Assembly (NCBI GenBank): GCA_944392565.1
Contig: CALXWX010000001.1
Span: 127,444-191,443 of the forward strand
DNA: 64,000 bases
Direction of reading: 5' to 3'
Source of the DNA: an uncultured Alphaproteobacteria bacterium
GTDB lineage: Bacteria; Pseudomonadota; Alphaproteobacteria; Rs-D84
The translations under genes and the position numbers were made by a program. Under the pieces are notes generated by a model that saw only the letters and a list, made by a program, of their open reading frames with translations, searched no databases and was not told the origin of the DNA. Position 1 is the first letter of the stretch. Every line of letters starts with the position of its first letter. Positions 1 to 8,377 of the stretch are shown here, piece after piece.

Positions 1-442
1 TATCACCTTGAATTTCTGTAATTGTGCTCTCGTTTGCCAAACCAGTGGTTGCCTCTATAATTGCATCATTTACTGCCGCAGCAGATGGATATTTTGTGTC
101 ATCTGTCTTACCTGCCTCCCAACCAGCTGTTTTTACCAAATTCGATTTAACCTGCATATCTGTAATATCTGCATTATCAACTTTACCGGCCAAACCTTCT
201 GTCAAATCCGTTTTTGTGGCGCCATCTGTAATACCATATCCCGCCAATGTAGTTGCTTTATCTGCCTTACCTGCAATTTGTGTTGTATGTTCAGATACTG
301 TGCCTTGTAACGTTGAAACCTTTGATGAAACAGTACCAACCCGATCATCAACATAGCCCTTGGACGCGATTTCCGCGTTTGCGGCGCCTGTTGATACAAC
401 CGCCAATAATGTTGCAAAAATACCTGCTGTTAATTTTTTCAT
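1..442 (-). CDS. Secreted fibre-like repeat protein, N-terminal part (runs off the window)
   Basis: The first 147 residues are present; the 3' end lies beyond base 1. The start is an ATG at 442 preceded by an A/G-rich purine tract (AAAGGAAAG). Residues 1-23 form a signal peptide ending in GAANA. The mature part is hydrophilic, with the motif DDTKYPSAAAV followed by a helix and phrases such as LAGYGITDGATK and LAGK, which are common in phage tail fibres and other trimeric fibres. The same YPSxxAV motif recurs in the next two genes, so this is the third member of a paralogous block. An exported, surface-exposed, probably trimeric fibre is inferred from composition, not from a recognised family. 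Confidence 0.7.
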   Translation of the reverse strand, partial: MKKLTAGIFATLLAVVSTGAANAEIASKGYVDDRVGTVSSKVSTLQGTVSEHTTQIAGKADKATTLAGYGITDGATKTDLTEGLAGKVDNADITDMQVKSNLVKTAGWEAGKTDDTKYPSAAAVNDAIIEATTGLANESTITEIQGD

Positions 443-457
443 TTTTTCTTTCCTTTC

Positions 458-522
458 TTTCTTTTTTTGTTATTTCTTTCTTTTTTTGTTATTTCTTTCT
501 TTTTTTGTTATTTCTTTCTTTT
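458..522. repeat. 19-bp tandem repeat (about 3.4 copies) in the leader of the fibre-like gene
   Basis: A T-rich unit, TTTCTTTCTTTTTTTGTTA, repeats with an exact 19-bp period. The G residues fall at 469, 488 and 507. On the minus strand it reads as a purine-rich AAAGAAAG tract just upstream of the start codon at 442, overlapping the ribosome-binding region. It fills almost all of the space between two fibre-like genes. Slippage could change leader length and expression; this is inference. Confidence 0.85.
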
Positions 523-537
523 AAACTGTATTTACAC

Positions 538-2262
538 CTATTCCGTGGTTTCTGCGGGCGCCGTTACCGCAACCCATGCCAAATCACCTTCGGGGGTCAC
601 AGACAACACGCACAGATTCGAATCTGACACACAGGCTGCTGTTGGTTTTGGTATTCTGTTATCAATATCTGCGACAACATCATCACTCAGTTTATCTTCG
701 GTAACCGCATTGTCTGCAATTTTCGGCGTTGTCACCGCACCATTTGCAATTTTATCAGTTGTAATCGCATTTGAACCGATATTATCTGGATTAACGGGAA
801 TACCCTCGGTCGATAACTGTTGAATCTGTTGATCTGTCCACGTGGTGATTGCGCCAATTGTCGGGAACAGTGTTTCAGACGATTTATTGCCATCATTGAT
901 TAATTTGGTCTTATTCGATGTATCTTCTTTGCCCGCCAATCCAGACGTCAACGCACCCGTTGTTGCATAATCTGATGCATCGGTTAATTCCGCGACTGTT
1001 GTGGGAATATCCTCAATTGACGCCTTGCCCGCCAACGCTGTGGTCAAACCTGTAACCTTGTCCTGACCAATTGTCGCAGCGGATGTAATATTACCAGACG
1101 CATCAGTTGTCACGATATGATTTTCGTGACCGACACCCATTGCAATGTCTTGTTTCCCATCGATATCGGCAATTTGCCCCGCCAATGTTTCATCCAATTT
1201 ATCGCCCGTGATTGCACCATCGGCGATATCACCCGTGCCAACCGTACCATCGGCAATCTGGTCTGATGTAATTGTGCCATCTTGGATTGCATCACCATCA
1301 ATTGACCCCGGTGCCAATTCAGACGGATCAAATTCAACATTTTCAATTTGCTGTTGCGTCCATGCAGTAACCGCACCAACAGATGGATATAATGTATTTG
1401 CATCTTCGCCTTCACTGCCCGTAATGGCGGTTACTTTATTTGTTTTATCTTCCTTGCCATCTATTTCGGCATTTAATGCCGTATCCAAATCAGCCGATGA
1501 AATTGTACCATCTTTGATTTTATCTGTTGTTACGGAATCTGCCGCCAAATCTGCATTACCAACCGCGCCATCGGCAATTTCATCGGTTCCAACCGCACCC
1601 GTCTGGATATGTTCAGAACCAACCGCATCATCCGCAATTTTATCCGCCGTTACGGCATCATTTGCGATTTTATCAGTTGTGACCGCACCATTTTCCAATT
1701 TACTGCCAGAAATGGTCCCATCTTCGATATTACCCGGGTTAACTGGTAATCCAGTATCCGACAAATCCGCAATCTTTTTATTAGTCCATTGAACGATTGC
1801 ACCGACCGATGGATATGCTGTTGGCGATGTTTGATTACCTTCGTTGATTGCAGCCGCCTTGTTTGATAAAACTTCATATGTTGTTGCAGCGGTTGCAGAA
1901 TCCAATTTAGAATCCAGTTCCGTATCTAAATTACCAACTGTTTCTGTCAAGCCATCAACGGTTGTTCCAAGTTCTGTTACATCAGATTGCGCCTGGTTTG
2001 CAGTATTTACCGCATCTTCGACCTGCTTTTTCAAACCGGTTTCAGCATTATTAATCGTATCGCCCAAATTTGTAACCTGGGTCGTCAGATTTTGAACATT
2101 TTCTTTGGTTTCATATGTATTACTGACTGTTTCCAGAATTGATGATTCTTTGTTATCAACATACTGCTGGCTGGCGATACGCGCCGTTGCCGCATTCGCA
2201 GCACCCGCACTGAACAAAATTGCTGCCATAAACCCAGAAAAAACAATATTTCTTTTTTTCAT
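538..2262 (-). CDS. Secreted fibre-like protein with decapeptide repeats (574 aa)
   Basis: The first 24 residues are a signal peptide ending in AANA. Residues ~55-95 carry a coiled-coil-like module (VTNLGDTINN..TGLKKQVEDAVNTAN) that also occurs twice in the upstream neighbour. Residues ~179-259, ~312-357 and ~494-529 are strict 10-residue repeats of the type xGAVTTDKIA / DGTISSDQIA, as expected for a beta-solenoid or fibre shaft. Three YPS/FPT-xGAxxxWTxQQI modules separate these tracts. The last ~40 residues (with CVSDSNLC and LAWVAV) look like a small terminal domain. No YadA anchor or S74 chaperone is visible, so attachment is unknown. It lies 13 bp downstream of the 848-aa gene and is probably cotranscribed with it. 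Confidence 0.75.
   Translation of the reverse strand: MKKRNIVFSGFMAAILFSAGAANAATARIASQQYVDNKESSILETVSNTYETKENVQNLTTQVTNLGDTINNAETGLKKQVEDAVNTANQAQSDVTELGTTVDGLTETVGNLDTELDSKLDSATAATTYEVLSNKAAAINEGNQTSPTAYPSVGAIVQWTNKKIADLSDTGLPVNPGNIEDGTISGSKLENGAVTTDKIANDAVTADKIADDAVGSEHIQTGAVGTDEIADGAVGNADLAADSVTTDKIKDGTISSADLDTALNAEIDGKEDKTNKVTAITGSEGEDANTLYPSVGAVTAWTQQQIENVEFDPSELAPGSIDGDAIQDGTITSDQIADGTVGTGDIADGAITGDKLDETLAGQIADIDGKQDIAMGVGHENHIVTTDASGNITSAATIGQDKVTGLTTALAGKASIEDIPTTVAELTDASDYATTGALTSGLAGKEDTSNKTKLINDGNKSSETLFPTIGAITTWTDQQIQQLSTEGIPVNPDNIGSNAITTDKIANGAVTTPKIADNAVTEDKLSDDVVADIDNRIPKPTAACVSDSNLCVLSVTPEGDLAWVAVTAPAETTE
1987..2099 (-). repeat. Third, diverged copy of the coiled-coil module
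   Basis: This segment of the 574-aa gene encodes LTTQVTNLGDTINNAETG followed by LKKQVEDAVNTAN. It is clearly related in nucleotide sequence to the duplicated segments at 2811-2962 and 3117-3268 of the neighbouring gene, with more substitutions. Confidence 0.75.
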
Positions 2263-2275
2263 TTGTTATATTCCT

Positions 2276-4822
2276 TTACATTGCAATTTCATACCACACT
2301 GGGTTACCTGTATCATCCGCCCCCAGCACACTGTTCGGTGTTGCCCCAGACATACTGACCGCATCCGCCGCATTATCCAACGCTGTTTGTACATCCAACG
2401 CCAGTTTTGATTTTTCAATCGCCGCATCATCTGCAACATAATCATTTGTGATTTGATCTTTATATGCCAACGCTTTCAGATTTGCTTTATCTTCTTTGCC
2501 ATTAATCTTGTCCTGTAAATCCTGACTCAATTTCGGTTCTGTAATTGCACCGTCATCAATTTGATCGGTGTTAATATCCACACCTTCGGCGACAGTGTTG
2601 GCAACATATGCCTCGACTGCGTGAACAGTTGGATATTTGGTCGTGGACCCAGCATCCACCGCCATATCATCGGTTTTGTTTGCCACATCTTCGGCGGTGT
2701 ATCCCAACGCGTCCTGCTTGGCATCAATTTTATCTGCATATCCATCATATACAGAAACCTTGTCCGCGGTAATACCCGAATTCACAGCATTCATTTGTTC
2801 AGCGGTCAAAGCATCTTGCTTGCCGGCGACCGCCTGTTGCGCGGCATTTGCAGTATTTACAGCATCTTCAACCTGCTTTTTCAGACCGGTTTCTTCGTTA
2901 TTAATTGTATCGCCTAAATTTGTAACCTGTTCCGTTACATTGGTAACATTTTGTTCAATCTGATTTACCGTTTCCGTCGTCGCATAATTCGCCAAATCAG
3001 ATACATTTGCCTTGGTTTCTAATTCACCATAAACCGCCGCAGACGATGGATATTTTGTTTCGTCATCAACAACCGTCTGACTCTTGTTCGCCGCGTCTTC
3101 TGGTGTGAAACCCAATGCATCTTGCTTGCCGGCGACCGCCTGTTGCGCCGCATTTGCAGTATTTACAGCATCTTCGACTTGCTTTTTCAGACCAGTGTCT
3201 TCGTTATTAATTGTGTCGCCTAAATTTGTAACCTGTTCCGTTACATTGGTAACATTTTGTTCAATCTGTTCAACAGTTGTTGCATCTGCCTTTTGTTCCA
3301 AAACACCATAAACAGCAGCAGCAGATGGATACTGATCCGCCGTAGACGATGCATCTATTGTCTGTGTTTTATTTGATTTATCTTCTTTACCAACCAGCGC
3401 TTCGCCCATATCACCGGCAACAACATCTGCCACCTTGTCATCAACTTCTGAAATCGTATAGTAATTTTCTAATTTTGTATCAACAGAATCATTCGTGGCA
3501 TAATTCGCCAATTCGGATTTATCCGCTTTATCCGCCAATGCGGCTGTCACCGCCGCACCAGACGGATATTCCGTTGCACTGTTTGTTACAGTTTGCGTTT
3601 TATTTGAAATATTTTCTTTGGCACCCAGACCACTGATTGCATTTGCCGCCGCCAATGCAGCATCACTTGCCAAATCATTAATTTCACCAACTTCGGTCTC
3701 TAATGCTGACACAGCACTGGCGTCTGCCTTGTTCGCCAATTCTGTCTTGTCAGCCTTGGTCGCCAATTGTTCATCAACATATGTTTTATCTGCCTTGTTC
3801 GCCAGCGCTTCGTCCATATCGCCTGCAACAATATCGGCAACTTTTTCATCAACTTCTGTCTTGTTATAAACCTCTGCCTTGGTGTAAACATCGGCGGCAT
3901 TTGCTTTTTTTGCCAATTCATCATTTACATATTGCGTATTTGCCTTGGCTGCAACCTCGCGCTCTAACGCATCAACATCTGCCTTGGTCGCATAAACATC
4001 CGCCAATGCCGCAATTGCATTTCCAATCGCCTGATTCATTTGCTCGGTCGTGGAATACGCATCCAGATTTGCCGCATCACCCGGCTCACCCTTTTCACCT
4101 TGGGGTCCCTGGGGTCCGGTAATTTCCGCCTTGGAAATCAAAATATTCCATTCTGGATCGCCAACATAGCGCCACAACAAATCCGTATCATCAGAACCCA
4201 ATTCAACTTCGCGCCCATCCTTGCCCGCAATCATTTCTAATTCTTGTTCCAGCGCATCGACATCAACAAAGATTTCATTCGTGTTGTCATCAATTATGAT
4301 AAAGCCATCTTCACCCGGGTACAGCGTATCCTGTTTGTCCGACAACGCATCATTAATATTATCATCCGCAGTACGCAAATCTTCGACATCACGCCCCAAT
4401 TGATCAATCTGATCACGCAGTCCCGCCAAATCACCACCACTGACATCACCACCCGACGAAGAACCACCAGACGAACTGCCCGGCGTTTGCGGACGCAACG
4501 AACTGCCCCCACTGACAGACGTTGCCCCACCCAGGTAATGCCCAATCGACAAACGCGGTGATGTTGCAACACGCCCCGTCGTCGTTGTCCCTGTATTAAT
4601 TGTTGTACTGGACCCCGATTGACCGGCAGACGGCGTCACGCGTAACGACCCACCACGAACAGACGATGCCCCGCCCGTCCCCGCAGATGTCGCACTGGAC
4701 ACACTGGTATATGTACCACTGCCCCCCAGGTTGCGAACAGACGATGCACCGTACGCACCAGGAACCGCCACACACAAGACGCAAATAATTGCTAATGTCG
4801 AAATTCTCAGGTCTTTTTTCAC
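2276..4822 (-). CDS. Large secreted fibre-like protein with collagen-like tract (848 aa)
   Basis: Residues 1-25 form a signal peptide (VAVPGAYG-A). Residues ~26-130 are a Ser/Gly/Thr-rich low-complexity stalk, followed by a short coiled coil. A GKDGREVEL..LLWRYVGDPEWN segment (~200-226) and a collagen-like GPQGPQGEKGEPGD (236-249) resemble phage tail-fibre and adhesin stalks. The rest is dominated by ANKADKTYVDEQLATKADK-type repeats, KQDALGxTxEDxANK motifs and four YPSxxAV modules. It ends in WYEIAM without an obvious outer-membrane anchor. The role is probably an extracellular fibre or adhesin; no precise family can be named. It is the first gene of a minus-strand block, with a promoter upstream at about 4844-4873. 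Confidence 0.75.
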   Translation of the reverse strand: MKKDLRISTLAIICVLCVAVPGAYGASSVRNLGGSGTYTSVSSATSAGTGGASSVRGGSLRVTPSAGQSGSSTTINTGTTTTGRVATSPRLSIGHYLGGATSVSGGSSLRPQTPGSSSGGSSSGGDVSGGDLAGLRDQIDQLGRDVEDLRTADDNINDALSDKQDTLYPGEDGFIIIDDNTNEIFVDVDALEQELEMIAGKDGREVELGSDDTDLLWRYVGDPEWNILISKAEITGPQGPQGEKGEPGDAANLDAYSTTEQMNQAIGNAIAALADVYATKADVDALEREVAAKANTQYVNDELAKKANAADVYTKAEVYNKTEVDEKVADIVAGDMDEALANKADKTYVDEQLATKADKTELANKADASAVSALETEVGEINDLASDAALAAANAISGLGAKENISNKTQTVTNSATEYPSGAAVTAALADKADKSELANYATNDSVDTKLENYYTISEVDDKVADVVAGDMGEALVGKEDKSNKTQTIDASSTADQYPSAAAVYGVLEQKADATTVEQIEQNVTNVTEQVTNLGDTINNEDTGLKKQVEDAVNTANAAQQAVAGKQDALGFTPEDAANKSQTVVDDETKYPSSAAVYGELETKANVSDLANYATTETVNQIEQNVTNVTEQVTNLGDTINNEETGLKKQVEDAVNTANAAQQAVAGKQDALTAEQMNAVNSGITADKVSVYDGYADKIDAKQDALGYTAEDVANKTDDMAVDAGSTTKYPTVHAVEAYVANTVAEGVDINTDQIDDGAITEPKLSQDLQDKINGKEDKANLKALAYKDQITNDYVADDAAIEKSKLALDVQTALDNAADAVSMSGATPNSVLGADDTGNPVWYEIAM
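2811..2962 (-). repeat. 152-bp internal direct repeat, copy A
   Basis: Nearly identical to 3117-3268 in the same gene, with only a handful of substitutions. It encodes the QNVTNVTEQVTNLGDTINN plus KKQVEDAVNTANAAQQAVAGKQDAL module. The two copies start 306 bp apart. Confidence 0.9.
3117..3268 (-). repeat. 152-bp internal direct repeat, copy B
   Basis: Partner of 2811-2962. The copies differ at scattered positions, for example INNEDTG here against INNEETG in copy A. The pair could recombine to delete or duplicate one 306-bp period in frame, since 306 is divisible by 3. Confidence 0.9.
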
Positions 4823-4843
4823 AATACTCTCTCTACCTTAACA

Positions 4844-4873
4844 ATAATACCATATTTGCACGAATCGGGTCAA
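4844..4873 (-). promoter_or_regulatory. Promoter of the 848-aa fibre-like gene
   Basis: On the minus strand a TTGACC -35 box (4868-4873) and a TATTAT -10 box (4844-4849) are separated by 18 bp. The spacer begins CGATTCGTGC, a string that recurs in other intergenic regions of the window. Confidence 0.6.
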
Positions 4874-4885
4874 TAACATTTTGTG

Positions 4886-5605
4886 TTAAAATTCATATCT
4901 GATACCAATTGATATAGAATTATCCATAATGAAATCGATATCATTCTGGAACCAATGCGACGCATTCGCATCATCCGACATTCCGATACGCTGGTCAATT
5001 CCGGACATCATCGCAAAACGATAACGCAAATCCAGAACCAGATTATAATCCAGTTCATATGACCACCCCAGCATCAATCCCCCCATGGCCGCAACGCCAT
5101 ATTCACGGCGATCACCACCATCAGAATACACCATATCAATTGTTGTTATTGGCATTGCCGCACCAACACCGGCACCAATATACAATCCATTTGTAAAATC
5201 ATAATATAAATTCGCCATTAAATACGGAATCTGCATTGTAAATTTTGCTGCGGCATCCGCATCTTCGAAATACCCCAGATATCCCGCTTCTAATTCTGCA
5301 CGCCAAAAATAAGAAAAACGACGCCCACCAAATATACTGCCACCAAATACAGGTTCGAACGAATACTTATCAGCGTTAAAATTTTCATTCGTACCTGTTA
5401 AATCACTGTCAACGCTGTACTTGTTTTCCCAGTTCCAGAACCCCAGTTCTGCACGTCCGCCGACATACCAACCTGTTTTTGCCTTGTCCGTGTAATCATA
5501 TGTTACACGATAACCGCCATCACCCGTACGCGTTAAATAACTGGGCGCCGCAACCGCCGGCGCGGTTAACCCCAACAAAACAAACAAAGAAACTAACTTT
5601 TTCAT
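4886..5605 (-). CDS. Outer-membrane beta-barrel protein (239 aa)
   Basis: A signal peptide (residues 1-19, APAVAA) is followed by alternating aromatic/hydrophobic strands such as GWYVGGRAELGFWNW, FSYFWRAELEAGYLGYF, LYIGAGVGAAMP and LGWSYELDYNLVLDLRYRF. The last residues are SIGIRYEF, with the C-terminal phenylalanine that the Bam machinery recognises. Length fits an 8-stranded OmpA-type or Opa-like barrel without a periplasmic domain. The start ATG has a GGAAGGAAAG-type purine tract upstream. It is transcribed away from pal, with a ~135-bp divergent promoter region between them. Ligand or function cannot be inferred. Confidence 0.8.
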   Translation of the reverse strand: MKKLVSLFVLLGLTAPAVAAPSYLTRTGDGGYRVTYDYTDKAKTGWYVGGRAELGFWNWENKYSVDSDLTGTNENFNADKYSFEPVFGGSIFGGRRFSYFWRAELEAGYLGYFEDADAAAKFTMQIPYLMANLYYDFTNGLYIGAGVGAAMPITTIDMVYSDGGDRREYGVAAMGGLMLGWSYELDYNLVLDLRYRFAMMSGIDQRIGMSDDANASHWFQNDIDFIMDNSISIGIRYEF

Positions 5606-5679
5606 ACTTTCCTTCCTTCCTTAATTTGTTAATACTATATCATAAAATCCCCATCCGCGAAAAGCATAAAAAACACATA

Positions 5680-5709
5680 TTGACAATTTTTTATAAAATT
5701 TGCTAAATT
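5680..5709 (+). promoter_or_regulatory. Promoter of pal
   Basis: A perfect TTGACA -35 (5680-5685) is followed after 18 bp by TAAATT (5704-5709). The leader to the ATG at 5742 contains GAAAGGAAG as ribosome-binding site. Confidence 0.6.
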
Positions 5710-5741
5710 TAATATGTAAAAATAAATCGAAAGGAAGAAAC

Positions 5742-6143
5742 ATGAACAAATTTTTACTAATGGTTATTGCATTAGGCATGGTCGCATGCGCGGGTCCAGA
5801 TCATATTGACGATAACAAGGTTTTCTTTGCATTTGATTCTGCGGCAATTTCTGATGATTCACGCACAGAACTGGAAAGCCAATCATTATATATGAAAAAC
5901 AATCCAGATATAAATGTTATACTCGAAGGGCATTGTGACGAACGCGGTTCCACAGAATACAACCTGGCACTGGGTGCATTACGCGCAGGAAATGCAGCAC
6001 ATGTCCTAATTTCAGAAGGTATTGAACCCGAAAGAATAAAAACAATTTCATATGGCAAAGAACGCCCACAATACCCCGGCACAGGCGAAGAAGTATGGGC
6101 ATTGAACAGAAATTCCACAACCAAGGTTGTTGATGCTGAATAA
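5742..6143 (+). CDS. pal: Peptidoglycan-associated lipoprotein Pal
   Basis: This is the outer-membrane lipoprotein that binds peptidoglycan and TolB in the Tol-Pal envelope-constriction complex. I chose the ATG at 5742 (133 aa) because AAAGGAAG lies just upstream and the product then starts with a lipoprotein signal (MNKFLLMVIALGMVAC). An upstream in-frame start at 5700 would spoil the signal. The OmpA-like domain fills the rest and contains the diaminopimelate-binding signature VILEGHCDERGSTEYNLALGA and later ISYGKERP. It is a little short for Pal because the linker after the acylated Cys is minimal. tolB is nearby but separate, on the other strand at 9539-10858. Confidence 0.95.
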   Translation: MNKFLLMVIALGMVACAGPDHIDDNKVFFAFDSAAISDDSRTELESQSLYMKNNPDINVILEGHCDERGSTEYNLALGALRAGNAAHVLISEGIEPERIKTISYGKERPQYPGTGEEVWALNRNSTTKVVDAE

Positions 6144-6144
6144 A

Positions 6145-6170
6145 AAAATGCGCCATCGGCGCATTTTTTA
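6145..6170 (+). terminator. Terminator after pal
   Basis: AAAATGCGCC-ATC-GGCGCATTTT hairpin followed by a T run. Confidence 0.85.
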
Positions 6171-6184
6171 TTTTTTATGGACTC

Positions 6185-6211
6185 TTGACCATTATCAGTT
6201 TTTTTTATACT
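6185..6211 (+). promoter_or_regulatory. Promoter of ftsE; near-leaderless start
   Basis: TTGACC (6185-6190) and TATACT (6206-6211, 15-bp spacer). The expected transcription start falls within a few bases of the ATG at 6221, and the intervening TTTTTCAC contains no Shine-Dalgarno. Confidence 0.5.
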
Positions 6212-6220
6212 ATTTTTCAC

Positions 6221-7012
6221 ATGGACGATAATACCGCAATATCTTTTGCAAATGTTGGCGCACGATACGATGATAATGCCCGCGAAGTTTTATCTGATGT
6301 TTCTTTTAATATCAGTGCGGGCGGCTTTTATTTCCTGTCGGGTGCATCTGGCGCGGGAAAAACAACATTATTGCGTTTAATATATCAACTACACAAACCG
6401 TGTCGTGGACAAATAAAATTATTTGGTCGCATAACAAATGATATGACACGCGATGAAATTGCGATGTTGCGTCACAAAATGGCCATCGTATTCCAAGAAT
6501 ATTCATTGTTGTCCCATATGTCTGTATTTGATAATGTCGCATTACCATTGCGTGTTCGTGGCATATCCGAACAAAAAATAAAAAAATTGGTTGTAAAAGT
6601 TTTGGAATGGGTCGGATTGGCAAAATATGCCGACGCCAACCCCAAAACATTATCTGGCGGGCAACAACAGCGCGTATCTGTTGCGCGTGCAATTATAATT
6701 CAACCGGCGATATTGCTGGCGGACGAACCGACCGGCAACCTGGACGATGAAAACGCATCACGATTAATGGAATTATTTGTCCAGATGAATAAAACATTTG
6801 GCACAACAATAATTCTGGCAACACACAGTACAAAATTAATGGAAACATATAAATTTCCGGTAATACGCGTTGAAAATCATCGTGTTAATTTTATTGGCGA
6901 TAAACCGGTACAAAGCCAGAATACAGATAATAAAAAAATATGGCGTGGTCCAAAACCGCAAAGTTATTTTACAGAATTATCGAAACAATTTGACGATATT
7001 GGAAATGCATAA
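6221..7012 (+). CDS. ftsE: Cell-division ABC transporter ATPase FtsE
   Basis: Cytoplasmic ATPase of the FtsEX complex, which regulates septal peptidoglycan hydrolases through FtsX. The product is 263 aa from the ATG at 6221. It shows Walker A SGASGAGKTT, Q-loop VFQEYSLL, ABC signature LSGGQQQR, Walker B ILLADEPTG and the switch histidine in ATHS, all in typical FtsE spacing. A C-terminal extension of ~40 residues (ends FDDIGNA) is longer than usual. The start at 6221 was preferred over an upstream TTG because the promoter abuts it. The stop is directly followed by the ftsX ATG, so the two are translationally coupled. Confidence 0.93.
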   Translation: MDDNTAISFANVGARYDDNAREVLSDVSFNISAGGFYFLSGASGAGKTTLLRLIYQLHKPCRGQIKLFGRITNDMTRDEIAMLRHKMAIVFQEYSLLSHMSVFDNVALPLRVRGISEQKIKKLVVKVLEWVGLAKYADANPKTLSGGQQQRVSVARAIIIQPAILLADEPTGNLDDENASRLMELFVQMNKTFGTTIILATHSTKLMETYKFPVIRVENHRVNFIGDKPVQSQNTDNKKIWRGPKPQSYFTELSKQFDDIGNA

Positions 7013-7852
7013 ATGACGAAAAAACCGATTGTATTTTCATTGGTTCACGACCAATCTATATTTATGACAGCAATTATGTCATTGCTGACATTTCTGGCGG
7101 TATTGGCATTGGGTATTGCGCTGGCAATTGGCACCGGCGTTATACGCTGGAACACACAATGGGATTTATTTGCAACTGTTCAAATAACAAACCCAACAAA
7201 AACAGATACCGTCAAAGAAATAATTGATAAGAACATTGATAAAATAACAACAGTTAATGAAATAACAACCGATCAAATGCATGATTTAATGCGCCCATGG
7301 ATATCTGGGGGCGGCGCATTAGAAAATTATTTTCCCAAAATGTATGAATTGGAATTCAAAACAGTCGATGATTTAAAATCCATTGGCGAACAAATATCAC
7401 CACATGCACGATTTTTAACACATGCCCAGGCATTGGACAGTCCAACATCTGCGGGATGGAAAATGATAATGATATCCGCATTTGTTTTAATACTGGTATT
7501 GGGGACAATTGGTGTTTGTATTTCATATATTGCCCGCAATACAGCAATGTTACATCGGCGCGAACTGGAAATATTAAATCAAATTGGCGCCCGTGATTCA
7601 TATGTTGCCCACCAGATGCAGGTTATCATCTCAAAAATATGCGCAATTGCGGGGATGGCTGGATTTATTGTTGCCGCACCTGTATTATTATTAATTCTGG
7701 GCGCGGCGCACAGCGCGCGCGTCGGATTAATGGCAATGCTGGATATATCTGGTGGTGGGTGGTTATTATTGATAATATTACCAATTGCGATAATAATTTT
7801 TGCCATATGGATAACCCGCCGCACAACATTAAACATATTAAAAAATAATTAA
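7013..7852 (+). CDS. ftsX: Cell-division permease FtsX
   Basis: Inner-membrane partner of FtsE. The topology is the FtsX one: a TM near residues 15-42, a periplasmic domain of ~120 residues, and three TMs in the C-terminal half. The cytoplasmic loop RNTAMLHRRELEILNQIGARDSYV carries the typical coupling region (REIEILxxxGA). At 279 aa it is of normal length. Its ATG follows the ftsE stop with no gap, and its TAA overlaps the next ATG by one base, indicating one operon: ftsE-ftsX-ydcF-like-plsC. Confidence 0.9.
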   Translation: MTKKPIVFSLVHDQSIFMTAIMSLLTFLAVLALGIALAIGTGVIRWNTQWDLFATVQITNPTKTDTVKEIIDKNIDKITTVNEITTDQMHDLMRPWISGGGALENYFPKMYELEFKTVDDLKSIGEQISPHARFLTHAQALDSPTSAGWKMIMISAFVLILVLGTIGVCISYIARNTAMLHRRELEILNQIGARDSYVAHQMQVIISKICAIAGMAGFIVAAPVLLLILGAAHSARVGLMAMLDISGGGWLLLIILPIAIIIFAIWITRRTTLNILKNN

Positions 7853-8358
7853 TGAAACTGTTAACACCGTCTTTATTGGTATTATTTTGCTTTGTTATTG
7901 GCGGCATAGTATTTAAAATTTCTGCACCCCGTCAATGCGACGGCATACGCAATGATGATACCATATTTGTTTTGACTGGCGACATGCGCCGCATTCCATT
8001 TGCGATGCGTAAAATGCATACACACCCAGATTCAGACCTGTACATTATCGGTGCGGGTGCATCAAACTATGAAATGGCACATCGTGTAAAGATAGAATCC
8101 GATTCGAAATCAACATACCAAAACGCATTGGCAATTCGCGATATTGCTGACCGTGCTGGTTTAGACAGAATTGTAATTATAACAACCGAAGATCACATGA
8201 ATCGTGCCAAATATTTGATATCACACGAATTACCAGAAACAGAAATCATTGCATGCCCGGTGCCATTGGTTGGGATGCCCCCTGCAAAAAGACTTGAACG
8301 ATGGGCGGTTGAATATATAAAATATATCGCCACAATGATTGGAATCAAAGAAAGTTAA
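7852..8358 (+). CDS. YdcF/SanA-like DUF218 membrane protein
   Basis: 168 aa with one N-terminal TM (residues ~4-22) followed by a DUF218 domain. It shows DDTIFVLTGDMRR at the first strand, LYIIGAG, ESDSKSTYQNA (equivalent of the conserved E..S..T.ENA segment) and RIVIITTEDHMNRAKYL. Relatives (ElyC, SanA, YdcF) act in envelope or undecaprenyl-linked processes, but the substrate is not established. It overlaps ftsX by one base and lies directly before plsC, which places it in an envelope-biogenesis operon. Confidence 0.8.
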   Translation: MKLLTPSLLVLFCFVIGGIVFKISAPRQCDGIRNDDTIFVLTGDMRRIPFAMRKMHTHPDSDLYIIGAGASNYEMAHRVKIESDSKSTYQNALAIRDIADRAGLDRIVIITTEDHMNRAKYLISHELPETEIIACPVPLVGMPPAKRLERWAVEYIKYIATMIGIKES

Positions 8359-8377
8359 ACAAAAGGATAAAAACAAA

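Noticed and set aside
1145-1792. 215-aa ORF antisense to the 574-aa repeat protein
   Set aside because: A mirror of the decapeptide repeats on the other strand; no start signals.
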